Assembly: GCA_958412345.1 (NCBI GenBank)
Contig: CATYSO010000029.1
Location: 1-20,597, forward strand
From: an uncultured Collinsella sp.
GTDB lineage: Bacteria > Actinomycetota > Coriobacteriia > Coriobacteriales > Coriobacteriaceae
Length of the DNA: 20,597 nt
Direction of reading: 5' to 3'
Position numbers and translations under genes: made by a program. The notes under the pieces are model-generated. The model did not search any database. It had not been told where the DNA came from and saw only the letters and a program-made list of their open reading frames with translations. Positions 14,887-20,597 of the stretch are shown one piece after another (the stretch's first letter is position 1; each line of letters begins with the position of its first letter).

Positions 14887-14916
14887 TTGACAGCACTTAC
14901 GTGGAGCTGATAAAGT
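14887..14916 (+). promoter_or_regulatory. Promoter of the rpmG-trpT-secE-nusG unit
   Basis: A perfect TTGACA at 14887-14892 is followed by TGATAAAGT, giving a -10 of GATAAA (16-base spacer) or TAAAGT (18-base spacer). The block GAGGTTTTCATTGACAGC (14877-14894) differs at one base from the block at the tRNA-tuf promoter. The rest of 14746-14961 has no gene. Confidence 0.75.
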
Positions 14917-14961
14917 AACAACTCGTGCCCGTACGGGGCGGAAATGAAAGGTTCAGGATAC

Positions 14962-15111
14962 ATGCGTACTCTAGTTACTCTTGCGTGCACTGAGTGCAAG
15001 CGCCGCAACTATACGACCACCAAGAACAAGTCGACCATGCCTGATCGTATGGAGATCAAGAAGTATTGCCCCTGGTGCCGTCACCACACGCTGCACAAAG
15101 AGACTCGCTAG
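14962..15111 (+). CDS. rpmG: Large ribosomal subunit protein bL33
   Basis: A 49-residue small basic protein of the 50S subunit near the E site. Two zinc-ribbon knuckles are present, C9-x-x-C12 (LACTECKRRNY) and CPWC near residue 36, so this is the zinc-binding (C+) form of L33. The fold motif KNKSTMPDRMEIKKYCPWC is typical, and the length is normal. GAAAGG at 14946-14951 is the likely ribosome binding site. The gene is followed 13 bases later by tRNA-Trp, and then secE and nusG, an order also known from Thermotoga and many actinobacteria. Confidence 0.96.
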   Translation: MRTLVTLACTECKRRNYTTTKNKSTMPDRMEIKKYCPWCRHHTLHKETR

Positions 15112-15124
15112 TCTCTAGTCATAT

Positions 15125-15200
15125 ACGCCAGTAGTTCAATTGGTAGAGCATCGGTCTCCAAAACCGAGTGTTGAGGGTTCGAGTCCTTCCTGGCGTGCCA
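15125..15200 (+). tRNA. tRNA-Trp(CCA)
   Basis: Acceptor ACGCCAG pairs with CTGGCGT. The anticodon arm TCGGT-CTCCAAA-ACCGA gives anticodon CCA, and the T arm is GAGGG-TTCGAGT-CCTTC. The 3' CCA is encoded at 15198-15200. It lies between rpmG and secE, as in many bacteria. Confidence 0.97.
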
Positions 15201-15209
15201 GTCATTATT

Positions 15210-15240
15210 CCGTAAGCTCCCAATTGGGGGCTTACGGTTT
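15210..15240 (+). terminator. Weak terminator or attenuator before secE
   Basis: CCGTAAGC at 15210-15217 pairs with GCTTACGG at 15230-15237, with CCC/GGG extending the stem, followed by only TTTA. The short T-run suggests partial termination, which would reduce the high stable-RNA transcription before secE-nusG. Confidence 0.55.
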
Positions 15241-15276
15241 ACTCATGTATAAGCGCATTGCGCGGAGGTAACCCAA

Positions 15277-15615
15277 ATGGCCAACAAGAAGAACAAGAAG
15301 AAGGCTCAGCAGCCGGCACCTGCCAACAACGCTGCCGCCAACTCCAAGGTTGAGGCCAAGAAGGCCGTTGCCAAGAAGAACGAGAAGGCTGCGAAGTCCA
15401 AGAAGAACGAGAAGCCTGGTTTCTTCGCCCGCACCAAGAAGTATTTCGCTTCGGTCAAGTCCGAGATGAAGCGTGTCACGTGGCCCGACAAGAAGGAGCT
15501 CGTGAACTACTCGGTTGTCGTTTGCGCTTCTCTGATCGTCGTCGGCGTCGTCATCGCTCTGCTCGATGCTGGCTTTGGCGAGGCTCTTGCTCTGTTCTCT
15601 GGATTGAGGGGCTAA
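15277..15615 (+). CDS. secE: Preprotein translocase subunit SecE
   Basis: A 112-residue subunit of the SecYEG channel in the cytoplasmic membrane. Residues 1-50 are an unusually Lys/Ala/Asn-rich, probably disordered extension. The conserved amphipathic helix contains KSEMKRVTWPDKKEL (VTWP at 67-70), followed by one membrane segment at about 78-98. This single-span form is typical of Gram-positive bacteria, although the N-terminal tail makes it longer than most (about 60 residues in Bacillus). GGAGG at 15264-15268 sets the start. nusG begins three bases after the stop, so the two are co-translated. Confidence 0.96.
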   Translation: MANKKNKKKAQQPAPANNAAANSKVEAKKAVAKKNEKAAKSKKNEKPGFFARTKKYFASVKSEMKRVTWPDKKELVNYSVVVCASLIVVGVVIALLDAGFGEALALFSGLRG

Positions 15616-15618
15616 ACC

Positions 15619-16155
15619 ATGTCTAAGCGTTGGTACGTCGTTCACACTTACTCTGGATACGAGAACCGCGTTAAGTCCGATCTCGAGCATCGTATCGAGA
15701 CCATGGGCATGCAGGATCGTATCTTTGATATCGAGATTCCTATGGAGCGCGTCACCGAGATTAAAGAGGGTGGCAAGCGCGAGACCAAGGATTCCAAGAT
15801 CTTCCCGGGTTATGTCCTGGTCCGCATGGAGATGGATGACGATGCTTGGACGTGCGTTCGTAACACGCCTGGCGTCACCGGTTTCCTGGGCGGCAACGGC
15901 AAGCCCGCTCCGCTTTCCCGCGACGAGTACAACAAGATGACTCGTCGTCCCGGTAAGGGCGATTCGCCCAAGCGCACCTCGGTTGATATTCAGGTCGGCA
16001 CGTCCGTCCGCGTCACCGATGGCCCGCTTACCGACTTTGATGGCAAGGTCTCCGAGGTTAACACCGAGGCTGGCAAGCTCAAGGTCACGCTGATGATCTT
16101 TGGCCGCGAGACGCCGGTCGAGCTTGACTTTAACCAGGTCGCTGTCATCGCTTAA
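15619..16155 (+). CDS. nusG: Transcription termination/antitermination factor NusG
   Basis: A 178-residue factor that binds RNA polymerase and links it to Rho or the ribosome. The NGN domain (residues 3 to about 105) starts with the typical KRWYVVHTYSGYEN and contains the FPGYVLVRMEM strand. The C-terminal KOW domain (about 124-178) has GTSVRVTDGPLTDFDGKVSE and ends in a hydrophobic strand. The length is normal (about 180). The ribosome binding site GAGGGG lies in the last codons of secE. Confidence 0.97.
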   Translation: MSKRWYVVHTYSGYENRVKSDLEHRIETMGMQDRIFDIEIPMERVTEIKEGGKRETKDSKIFPGYVLVRMEMDDDAWTCVRNTPGVTGFLGGNGKPAPLSRDEYNKMTRRPGKGDSPKRTSVDIQVGTSVRVTDGPLTDFDGKVSEVNTEAGKLKVTLMIFGRETPVELDFNQVAVIA

Positions 16156-16211
16156 GTTTTCGTCCGTTCGCGCGAGCGTGCTTCTTCTGTGACTGCTCAT
16201 CTCAGGAGTGC

Positions 16212-16275
16212 TTCTAACACGTGCGTGCTTACGATATAGCAAGTACTTCACACTCGTGATTCGAAAGGAATGACC
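16212..16275 (+). promoter_or_regulatory. Weak candidate promoter of rplK-rplA
   Basis: TTCTAA at 16212-16217 and TATAGC at 16235-16240 are separated by 17 bases within the 120-base nusG-rplK gap. The -35 is poor. No terminator separates nusG from rplK, so read-through from the upstream promoter is also likely. AAAGGA at 16264-16269 is the rplK ribosome binding site. Confidence 0.3.
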
Positions 16276-16704
16276 ATGGCTGAGAAGAAGGTTGCCAACG
16301 TCATTAAGCTCCAGATTCCTGCTGGTGCCGCTAACCCCGCTCCTCCCGTCGGCCCCGCCCTGGGCGCTGCTGGCGTGAACATCATGCAGTTCTGCCAGGC
16401 TTTTAACGCCGAGACGCAGGACAAGAAGGGTGACATCATCCCCGTTGAGATCTCTGTCTACGAGGATAAGTCCTTCTCCTTCATCACCAAGACCCCGCCG
16501 GCGGCTCACCTCATCAAGAAGGAGCTGAACCTTAAGTCTGGTTCCGCTAAGCCCCAGGCCGACAAGGTCGGTCAGCTCTCCCAGGAGCAGCTCACCAAGA
16601 TCGCCGAGATCAAGATGCCGGACCTCAATGCCAACGACATTGACGCCGCCAAGAAGATCATCGCCGGTACCGCCCGTTCCATGGGCGTCACCATCGCTGA
16701 GTAG
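16276..16704 (+). CDS. rplK: Large ribosomal subunit protein uL11
   Basis: A 142-residue protein of the GTPase-associated centre, which binds the 1067 region of 23S rRNA with L10. The N-terminal domain contains QIPAGAANPAPPVGPALG and GVNIMQFCQAFN, and the C-terminal rRNA-binding domain has the KKIIAGTARSMGV signature. I chose the second ATG (16276) because the ribosome binding site abuts the first ATG at 16270, and the resulting length fits the family (141-142). rplA follows after 117 bases. Confidence 0.97.
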   Translation: MAEKKVANVIKLQIPAGAANPAPPVGPALGAAGVNIMQFCQAFNAETQDKKGDIIPVEISVYEDKSFSFITKTPPAAHLIKKELNLKSGSAKPQADKVGQLSQEQLTKIAEIKMPDLNANDIDAAKKIIAGTARSMGVTIAE

Positions 16705-16731
16705 CGATTTCTTTAGGTAATGACGGGTGCT

Positions 16732-16805
16732 CCGACCAGGGTGCCCGTTAAATGTGTGCAATAGGGCACACGATACGATGTGGGAGGGCTCACGCCCGTT
16801 TAACC
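16732..16805 (+). promoter_or_regulatory. Structured rplK-rplA intergenic leader
   Basis: GTGTGC pairs with GCACAC around AATAGG (about 16755-16770), and a second stem GTGG...CCAC encloses GGGC/GCCC (about 16780-16806) just before the AGGAGGT ribosome binding site. L1 is known to repress its own operon in other bacteria by binding an rRNA-like mRNA site. These hairpins are candidates for such a site, but I cannot match them to a defined L1 motif. Confidence 0.3.
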
Positions 16806-16821
16806 ACAGGAGGTAATGCAC

Positions 16822-17529
16822 ATGGCTAAGCATGGTAAGAGCTATAACGCCGCTGCCGAGAAGATCGACCGCGCCACGCTCTACACCCCCCTTCAGGCTG
16901 CCAAGCTCATCAAGGAGCTCGACACCGCCAAGTTCGACGAGACCGTCGAGGCCCACTTCCGTCTGGGCATCGATACTCGTAAGGCTGACCAGAACATCCG
17001 TGGCTCCATCTCCCTGCCCCACGGCACCGGCAAGACCGTTCGTGTTGCCGTCTTCGCCGAGGGCGAGAAGGCCCGCGAGGCCGAGGCCGCCGGCGCCGAC
17101 ATCATCGGTTCCGACGAGCTCGTCGCCCAGATCCAGAAGGGTGAGATCAACTTCGACGCCGCTATCGCTACGCCGAACATGATGGCCAAGGTTGGCCGCA
17201 TCGGTAAGATCCTTGGTCCCCGTGGCCTTATGCCGAACCCCAAGCTCGGCACCGTGACCATGGACGTCGCCAAGATGGTCTCCGAGCTCAAGGCTGGCCG
17301 CGTTGAGTACCGCGCCGACCGCTACGGCATCTGCCACGTGCCCCTGGGCAAGAAGTCCTTCTCTGAGCAGCAGCTCGTCGAGAACTACGCTGCCCTGTAC
17401 ACCGAGATCCTGCGCGTCAAGCCCTCTTCTGCTAAGGGCAAGTACGTCAAGTCCATCTCCGTGTCTTCCACCATGGGCCCTGGCGTCAAGGTCGATCCCG
17501 CTGTCCAGCGCGACTTCCTGGCTGAGTAA
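16822..17529 (+). CDS. rplA: Large ribosomal subunit protein uL1
   Basis: A 235-residue protein of the L1 stalk, which helps release deacylated tRNA. It starts MAKHGKSYNAAAEKID and contains the domain II sequence ATPNMMAKVGRIGKILGPRG, followed by LMPNPKLGTVT, the most conserved part of the family. I chose the ATG at 16822 because AGGAGGT (16808-16814) is too close to the ATG at 16816. A strong terminator follows, and rplJ-rplL, which normally come next, are absent from the rest of the window. Confidence 0.97.
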   Translation: MAKHGKSYNAAAEKIDRATLYTPLQAAKLIKELDTAKFDETVEAHFRLGIDTRKADQNIRGSISLPHGTGKTVRVAVFAEGEKAREAEAAGADIIGSDELVAQIQKGEINFDAAIATPNMMAKVGRIGKILGPRGLMPNPKLGTVTMDVAKMVSELKAGRVEYRADRYGICHVPLGKKSFSEQQLVENYAALYTEILRVKPSSAKGKYVKSISVSSTMGPGVKVDPAVQRDFLAE

Positions 17530-17565
17530 CTGCTAGTTACTGCCTGAGCAAAGCAAGCATTGCTA

Positions 17566-17604
17566 AAGAAACCCGGTTCTGCCTCGTGCAGGACCGGGTT
17601 TCTT
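17566..17604. terminator. rplKA terminator (bidirectional)
   Basis: AAGAAACCCGGTTCTGC (from 17566) pairs with GCAGGACCGGGTTTCTT (to 17604) around a five-base loop, giving a stem of up to 17 pairs with one mismatch. T-rich sequence flanks the stem in both directions, so it can also stop transcription from the minus-strand genes. Confidence 0.88.
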
Positions 17605-17619
17605 GCTATCTCGGGGTAA

Positions 17620-17658
17620 AACCACCACAAAGGGGACAGTGTCCCCTTTGTGGTGGTT
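17620..17658. repeat. Perfect 19-base-pair palindrome (REP-like) and minus-strand terminator
   Basis: The left arm at 17620-17638 begins AACCACCACAAAGG and is perfectly complementary to 17640-17658 around a single G. On the minus strand the palindrome is followed by TTTT, so it can terminate the phosphoesterase transcript; its last two bases are within that gene's stop codon. The first 14 bases recur at 20337. The sequence resembles dispersed palindromic repeats seen in many bacterial genomes. Confidence 0.85.
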
Positions 17659-18367
17659 ACCAGGGGGTTCTGGCGGTAGAGGACTCGATGGCCTCGTGGC
17701 GCTTAAGCTCGCGGCGCATGGTTTGCGAGTTGAGCCAGGCTGCCTGCCAGCCACGGATGGGGTAACGCGTCTGGTCGAGCTCAAACTGCGTATAGCCGCA
17801 GGCGTTGATGATCGTCGTTCCACACACATGCTGCCGCTCGCGCTGAAAATCGTAACCGTAGCTTTGGTGTACATGCCCATGCACCATGTAGTCGGCCCCC
17901 CAGGACTCAAGCGCCGTGTTAAAGCACTCAAACCCTCGATGCGGCAGATCGTCCAGATCACCCATACCGGCGGCGGGTGCATGGGTAAGCAGAATGTCGC
18001 ACCCGCCGACCATCCTAACCTTACGCGACAGCTTACGCATGCGCTTGGACATCTCGCGTTCGGTGTACATGTTGGCGCCGTCGCGATAACGCATGGACCC
18101 GCCAAGGCCCGCAATGCGAATCCCTAGGTACGTGTACACGCTGCCTTCCACGCAGATACATCCGCCCGGTGCATGACGTGCGTAGCGGTCATCGTGATTG
18201 CCGCGCACGTAGATGAGCGGTTTGTTGATGACCGTAACCAAAAACTCAAGATAGTCCGGGTCCAGATCGCCGGCGGACAAAATCAGGTCGACACCCTCAA
18301 AGCGTTCCTTGCGAAAGCACTCCCAAAGGCATCGTTCTTCGGTATCGGCTATGGCAAGGATTTTCAT
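17657..18367 (-). CDS. Calcineurin-like metallophosphoesterase
   Basis: A 236-residue soluble phosphoesterase with a nearly complete two-metal site: D8 in IADTEE, GDLD at 33-36, GNHDD at 56-60, H129 in LLTHAP, and HGHVH at 163-167. The first motif is normally D-x-H, but here position 10 is Glu (D-T-E), so one metal ligand is changed. Single-domain, without signal peptide or membrane segment, it is expected to act in the cytoplasm on a phosphodiester or phosphomonoester that cannot be specified. Its ATG overlaps the stop of the upstream fusion gene by four bases (ATGA), so the two are translated together. The end of the gene runs into the palindrome at 17620. MPE family membership is sure; substrate is unknown. 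Confidence 0.9.
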   Translation of the reverse strand: MKILAIADTEERCLWECFRKERFEGVDLILSAGDLDPDYLEFLVTVINKPLIYVRGNHDDRYARHAPGGCICVEGSVYTYLGIRIAGLGGSMRYRDGANMYTEREMSKRMRKLSRKVRMVGGCDILLTHAPAAGMGDLDDLPHRGFECFNTALESWGADYMVHGHVHQSYGYDFQRERQHVCGTTIINACGYTQFELDQTRYPIRGWQAAWLNSQTMRRELKRHEAIESSTARTPW

Positions 18368-20280
18368 AGGGCAGGGACTTTCGGCTCATCGTCGAGCTGC
18401 GGAATGGTGCCTACCACGTTGTCCGCCAGCCAATTCATCTCGACAATCTGCGCGCTCGGCAGTGGGGGAAAGCCCTCGATCTGCACCACGCCGTCTTGGC
18501 TATGAAGCTCGCCGCCAAATGGATTGATGGAGCCCTCGACGATGCCATTGCGGAGCAGCTGCACCAGTTTGCGCGTCTGATAGGGCAGGCCCGGAGCGTA
18601 GCGAATGTCGATGACGCCCGAGCTCATGCCATACCAGTAGTTGACGGCGCGAATCTGGCTGTCGTCACTGGTCTCATCCCAGGTGCCATGCAGCAGGCTT
18701 CGCACGATAAGCTCGTAGTATCGGCCCCAGTTCCAGACCGGCATGGCGATGCCGACGACCTTGCCATCGACCAGGCGGTGGAGTCCGTAGGCCGTAGGGT
18801 CTACGAGCGACTTTGACATGTCAGCGCCGGTCATGACGCTCACGCCTTCGCGGCACATGGCCTCGGCGAGACCTCCGGCGGGCACATCGCCCCAGGTCAG
18901 GATAATTTGCGCACGGGGGTCGAGCAGCGAGGCGCCGATGGCAAAGGCGTTGATCTCGCTAAGCGCGCCCGAGGCGAAGACCGACGCGTGGTAGCCGATA
19001 CGGTGGTTGTCCGCCATACTGGCGGCAAGGGCGCCCAGGAGGAACTTGGCCTCGTACATTTTGCCAAAGTACGAACGGACGCTTTGGTGGGGAAGGCCGA
19101 TAGAGCAGTTAAGGAACCGCACCTGGGGATACTCAACGGCAGCTCTGAGCGTGTATTCCATTAGGCGGTGCGAGGTCGAGAAGATGACGTTAGCTCCGTG
19201 TTTGACAGCCGTTTCCACGGCGGCGTAGAACACGTCCGGATTGTGACAGTCCTCGAACGCCTCGGTGCGCACGATACCGCCAAAGTGCTCATCGAGATAC
19301 TGACGCCCTTGGTCGTGCAGGCTGTCCCAGCTCGATGTCGCACAGGGGAACTCATGGATAAAGGCGATGCGCAGGGGGTTGGCCGCCGAGTAGACGGTCT
19401 TGCCCATAAAGAAGTTGAGCACGCCGGAGGTGGACTTGGCGGGCGCCTCTTCCTCATCGACACTCGGTGCCTCGACAAGATCGACCTTCTCCTCATCACT
19501 TTTGCCGGCAATGACCAACTCGCGCCAAATCTTGCACAGACGGTTTACGACGATGTCCGTCGGTGTGTCCAGCAGGCGGTCTTGGTTGTACACGTTGAGG
19601 TAAACGAGCATAGCGTCGGCGGGCGTAATGTCCAGATGGTCGCCGCCGGCGCGCAGGTAGGCGCGCTTAAAGAGCAGGAAAGTATGGCGCAGGTAGTCGA
19701 CCTTTTTCTGCGGCCATTTTTCGATAAGGTTCTGACCGAGCATCTTGGCGAGCGTTTCGTAGCTTCCCTCACGCGAGAACTCGATCTCGTATAGGGGGCA
19801 GACGCGCCAAAACGCGCAGAACTCGCCATAGAGACGGCTTTCGACGGAATCCCATTTTCCGGGATAGAGGCGGGTGATCTTGGCCGAAACCGTCGGGGCG
19901 TCCAGGAATTTGAGGACACTGACGCGCTTGTTGCCCTCTTGGACGTAAAACCGATGCATGAACTCGGTGACGATGATGGGGTCGCGATAGCCCTCGGTCA
20001 CCTGGATGTCGTAGAGGTTGGACCACTTGCGGGCGAACTCGGTGTTAAACGGCAGCAGGGGCATAAAGTTGCACGAAAAGGCAGACTGACGGCCCTTGGT
20101 GACCGTGCCGACGACCATTTCGAGCGGAATATCCCTTAGGCCGACGCTCTCTCGCTGACCTAAGGGGAGCTGGGCAACGAGGCTATCGAGGTCCGTAAGG
20201 TATGGATGCTCGCTTTGGCTGATGGCGCGTCGACGTCCTTGCTCGCCGCGCTTGCGTGCTTGACGATAGGCCTCTTCCAT
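18364..20280 (-). CDS. ParB-like domain / BMP-family ligand-binding fusion protein
   Basis: A 638-residue protein with three parts. The N-terminus is charged (MEEAYRQARKRGEQGRRR), so no signal peptide or lipobox is present. Residues about 50-140 resemble a ParB/Srx-type fold, with the core IIVTEFMHRFYVQEGNKRVS and EGNKRVSVLK at 115-124. Residues about 140-260 are helical with aromatic residues, followed by an acidic linker (263-280). Residues about 302-590 match the BMP/PnrA periplasmic-binding fold: LRIAFIHEFP, GANVIFSTSHRLMEYT, FLLGALAASMADNHRIGYHAS and VWNWGRYYELIVRSLL. BMP proteins such as PnrA (TmpC) bind purine nucleosides outside the cell; here the domain is apparently cytoplasmic. No transport gene is nearby. 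The start at 20280 follows AAGGGAG. The downstream phosphoesterase is coupled by an ATGA overlap. The ligand and any enzymatic activity of the N-terminal domain are unknown. Confidence 0.82.
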   Translation of the reverse strand: MEEAYRQARKRGEQGRRRAISQSEHPYLTDLDSLVAQLPLGQRESVGLRDIPLEMVVGTVTKGRQSAFSCNFMPLLPFNTEFARKWSNLYDIQVTEGYRDPIIVTEFMHRFYVQEGNKRVSVLKFLDAPTVSAKITRLYPGKWDSVESRLYGEFCAFWRVCPLYEIEFSREGSYETLAKMLGQNLIEKWPQKKVDYLRHTFLLFKRAYLRAGGDHLDITPADAMLVYLNVYNQDRLLDTPTDIVVNRLCKIWRELVIAGKSDEEKVDLVEAPSVDEEEAPAKSTSGVLNFFMGKTVYSAANPLRIAFIHEFPCATSSWDSLHDQGRQYLDEHFGGIVRTEAFEDCHNPDVFYAAVETAVKHGANVIFSTSHRLMEYTLRAAVEYPQVRFLNCSIGLPHQSVRSYFGKMYEAKFLLGALAASMADNHRIGYHASVFASGALSEINAFAIGASLLDPRAQIILTWGDVPAGGLAEAMCREGVSVMTGADMSKSLVDPTAYGLHRLVDGKVVGIAMPVWNWGRYYELIVRSLLHGTWDETSDDSQIRAVNYWYGMSSGVIDIRYAPGLPYQTRKLVQLLRNGIVEGSINPFGGELHSQDGVVQIEGFPPLPSAQIVEMNWLADNVVGTIPQLDDEPKVPAL

Positions 20281-20336
20281 AGTTTTGCTCCCTTAGTCGT
20301 TTAAACAACTATATGAACCATGGTACCACGAATGAA

Positions 20337-20356
20337 AACCACCACAAAGGTGCCTG
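20337..20356. repeat. Half of a REP-like palindrome at the IS junction
   Basis: AACCACCACAAAGGTGCCTG shares its first 14 bases with the arm of the palindrome at 17620. Its expected complementary arm is not present; instead the sequence changes at 20357 to what looks like the IS3-type end. It lies 56 bases upstream of the fusion gene start. Confidence 0.65.
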
Positions 20357-20362
20357 TGAACT

Positions 20363-20396
20363 GCCTCCCATTTCTTGGACATCGGGAAATGGGAGG
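20363..20396 (+). promoter_or_regulatory. Hairpin that sequesters the transposase ribosome binding site
   Basis: CCTCCCATTTC at 20363-20373 pairs with GAAATGGGAGG at 20386-20396. GGGAGG in the 3' arm is the ribosome binding site of the ATG at 20403. In IS10 and IS50 comparable hairpins reduce transposase translation from transcripts that enter from outside. The same role is inferred here. Confidence 0.6.
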
Positions 20397-20402
20397 TTTT
20401 CC

Positions 20403-20597
20403 ATGAGTATAGACCTCAGGGTGAAGCACGACCTGGAGTCCAGGAGGCGGGCCGTCGAGCTCTTCGACGCCGGCGTCGGCTGCAAACCGGCGGCCGAGGC
20501 CCTGTCCGTCCCCCGCGAGACCGTGAGAGAATGGCAGTGGGTTGTTAGCGCTAATCTAAAATTAACCACTTTCGCAAACGTATCTCGCCGAATGCGC
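20403..20597 (+). CDS. Partial transposase orfA (helix-turn-helix), IS3-like
   Basis: The frame is open for 65 codons to the window end. The first 45 residues read like the N-terminal HTH domain of an IS3-family OrfA: a charged helix (DLESRRRAVELFDAG), a second helix (KPAAEALSV) and the recognition helix (RETVREWQ). After residue 45 the sequence (WVVSANLKLTTF) no longer looks like a transposase, and the codons become AT-rich, so the gene may be broken at about 20537. GGGAGG at 20391-20396 is the ribosome binding site, located in the hairpin stem. Function as an active transposase cannot be claimed from this fragment. Confidence 0.55.
   Translation, partial: MSIDLRVKHDLESRRRAVELFDAGVGCKPAAEALSVPRETVREWQWVVSANLKLTTFANVSRRMR

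Larger units (their letters stand above)
20357..20597 (+). mobile_element. Left end of an IS3-family-like insertion sequence, incomplete
   Basis: The putative terminal repeat begins TGAACTGCCTCCCATTTC, in the style of IS3-family ends (TGAAC/TGTAC). A hairpin and a short transposase orfA-like frame follow. The right end is outside the window, or the element is truncated near 20535, where the base composition changes from GC-rich to AT-rich. Confidence 0.6.

Noticed and set aside
15232..17337. 701-residue minus-strand frame across secE, nusG, rplK and rplA
   Set aside because: It runs opposite four confident genes and their gaps, and its composition is that of a reverse-complement shadow.

Overview
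The window looks like chromosomal DNA of a high-GC gut actinobacterium of the class Coriobacteriia, most likely Collinsella or a close relative. This rests on GC-rich codon use, the character of the proteins and the IS3-like left end; no database search was possible. It is mostly a conserved housekeeping region. Gene order matches the Bacillus block clpC-(radA)-disA-ispD-ispF-cysS-rlmB-yacP-(sigH)-rpmG-secE-nusG-rplK-rplA, with pepD and mntP inserted, radA, gltX and sigH absent, and a tRNA-tuf group like the E. coli thrU-tyrU-glyT-thrT-tufB operon placed before rpmG.

Layout. 1-310: no gene; a strong intrinsic terminator. 311-904: DUF2798-type membrane protein. 1093-3735: ClpC ATPase. 4061-5518: Xaa-His dipeptidase PepD. 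5599-6177 (minus): Mn2+ exporter MntP, preceded by a yybP-ykoY-type Mn2+ riboswitch with an overlapping terminator. 6525-10274: disA, ispD, ispF and cysS, tightly packed or overlapping. 10281-10382: a 100-base imperfect palindrome, then a terminator. 10462-12057: rlmB and a YacP/NYN nuclease gene. 12058-13055: a gene-poor kilobase with one tRNA-Thr and four different repeat structures. 13056-17529: a sigma70 promoter, tRNA-Tyr, tRNA-Thr, tRNA-Met and tuf; then a second promoter, rpmG, tRNA-Trp, secE, nusG, rplK and rplA. 17620-20356: a minus-strand two-gene operon (a ParB-like/BMP fusion protein and a metallophosphoesterase) bracketed by related palindromic repeats. 20357-20597: the left end of an IS3-like element, apparently inserted at the axis of one of those palindromes.

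How the genes relate. The central region supplies translation and its quality control (EF-Tu, L33, L11, L1, NusG, CysRS, 23S rRNA methylation, ribosome-associated RNA cleavage, tRNAs), protein export (SecE), proteolysis (ClpC), isoprenoid precursors by the MEP pathway (IspD, IspF) and c-di-AMP synthesis (DisA).

The least explained parts are: (i) 12451-12665, three 55-base palindromes at an exact 80-base period; (ii) 12698-12840, five copies of an 18-base motif in both orientations; (iii) 12139-12196, three copies of a 12-base motif with no gene attached; and (iv) the cytoplasmic ParB-like/BMP fusion coupled to a phosphoesterase. The repeat arrays lie between a tRNA terminator and the next tRNA promoter, in DNA that is probably not transcribed from either neighbour.
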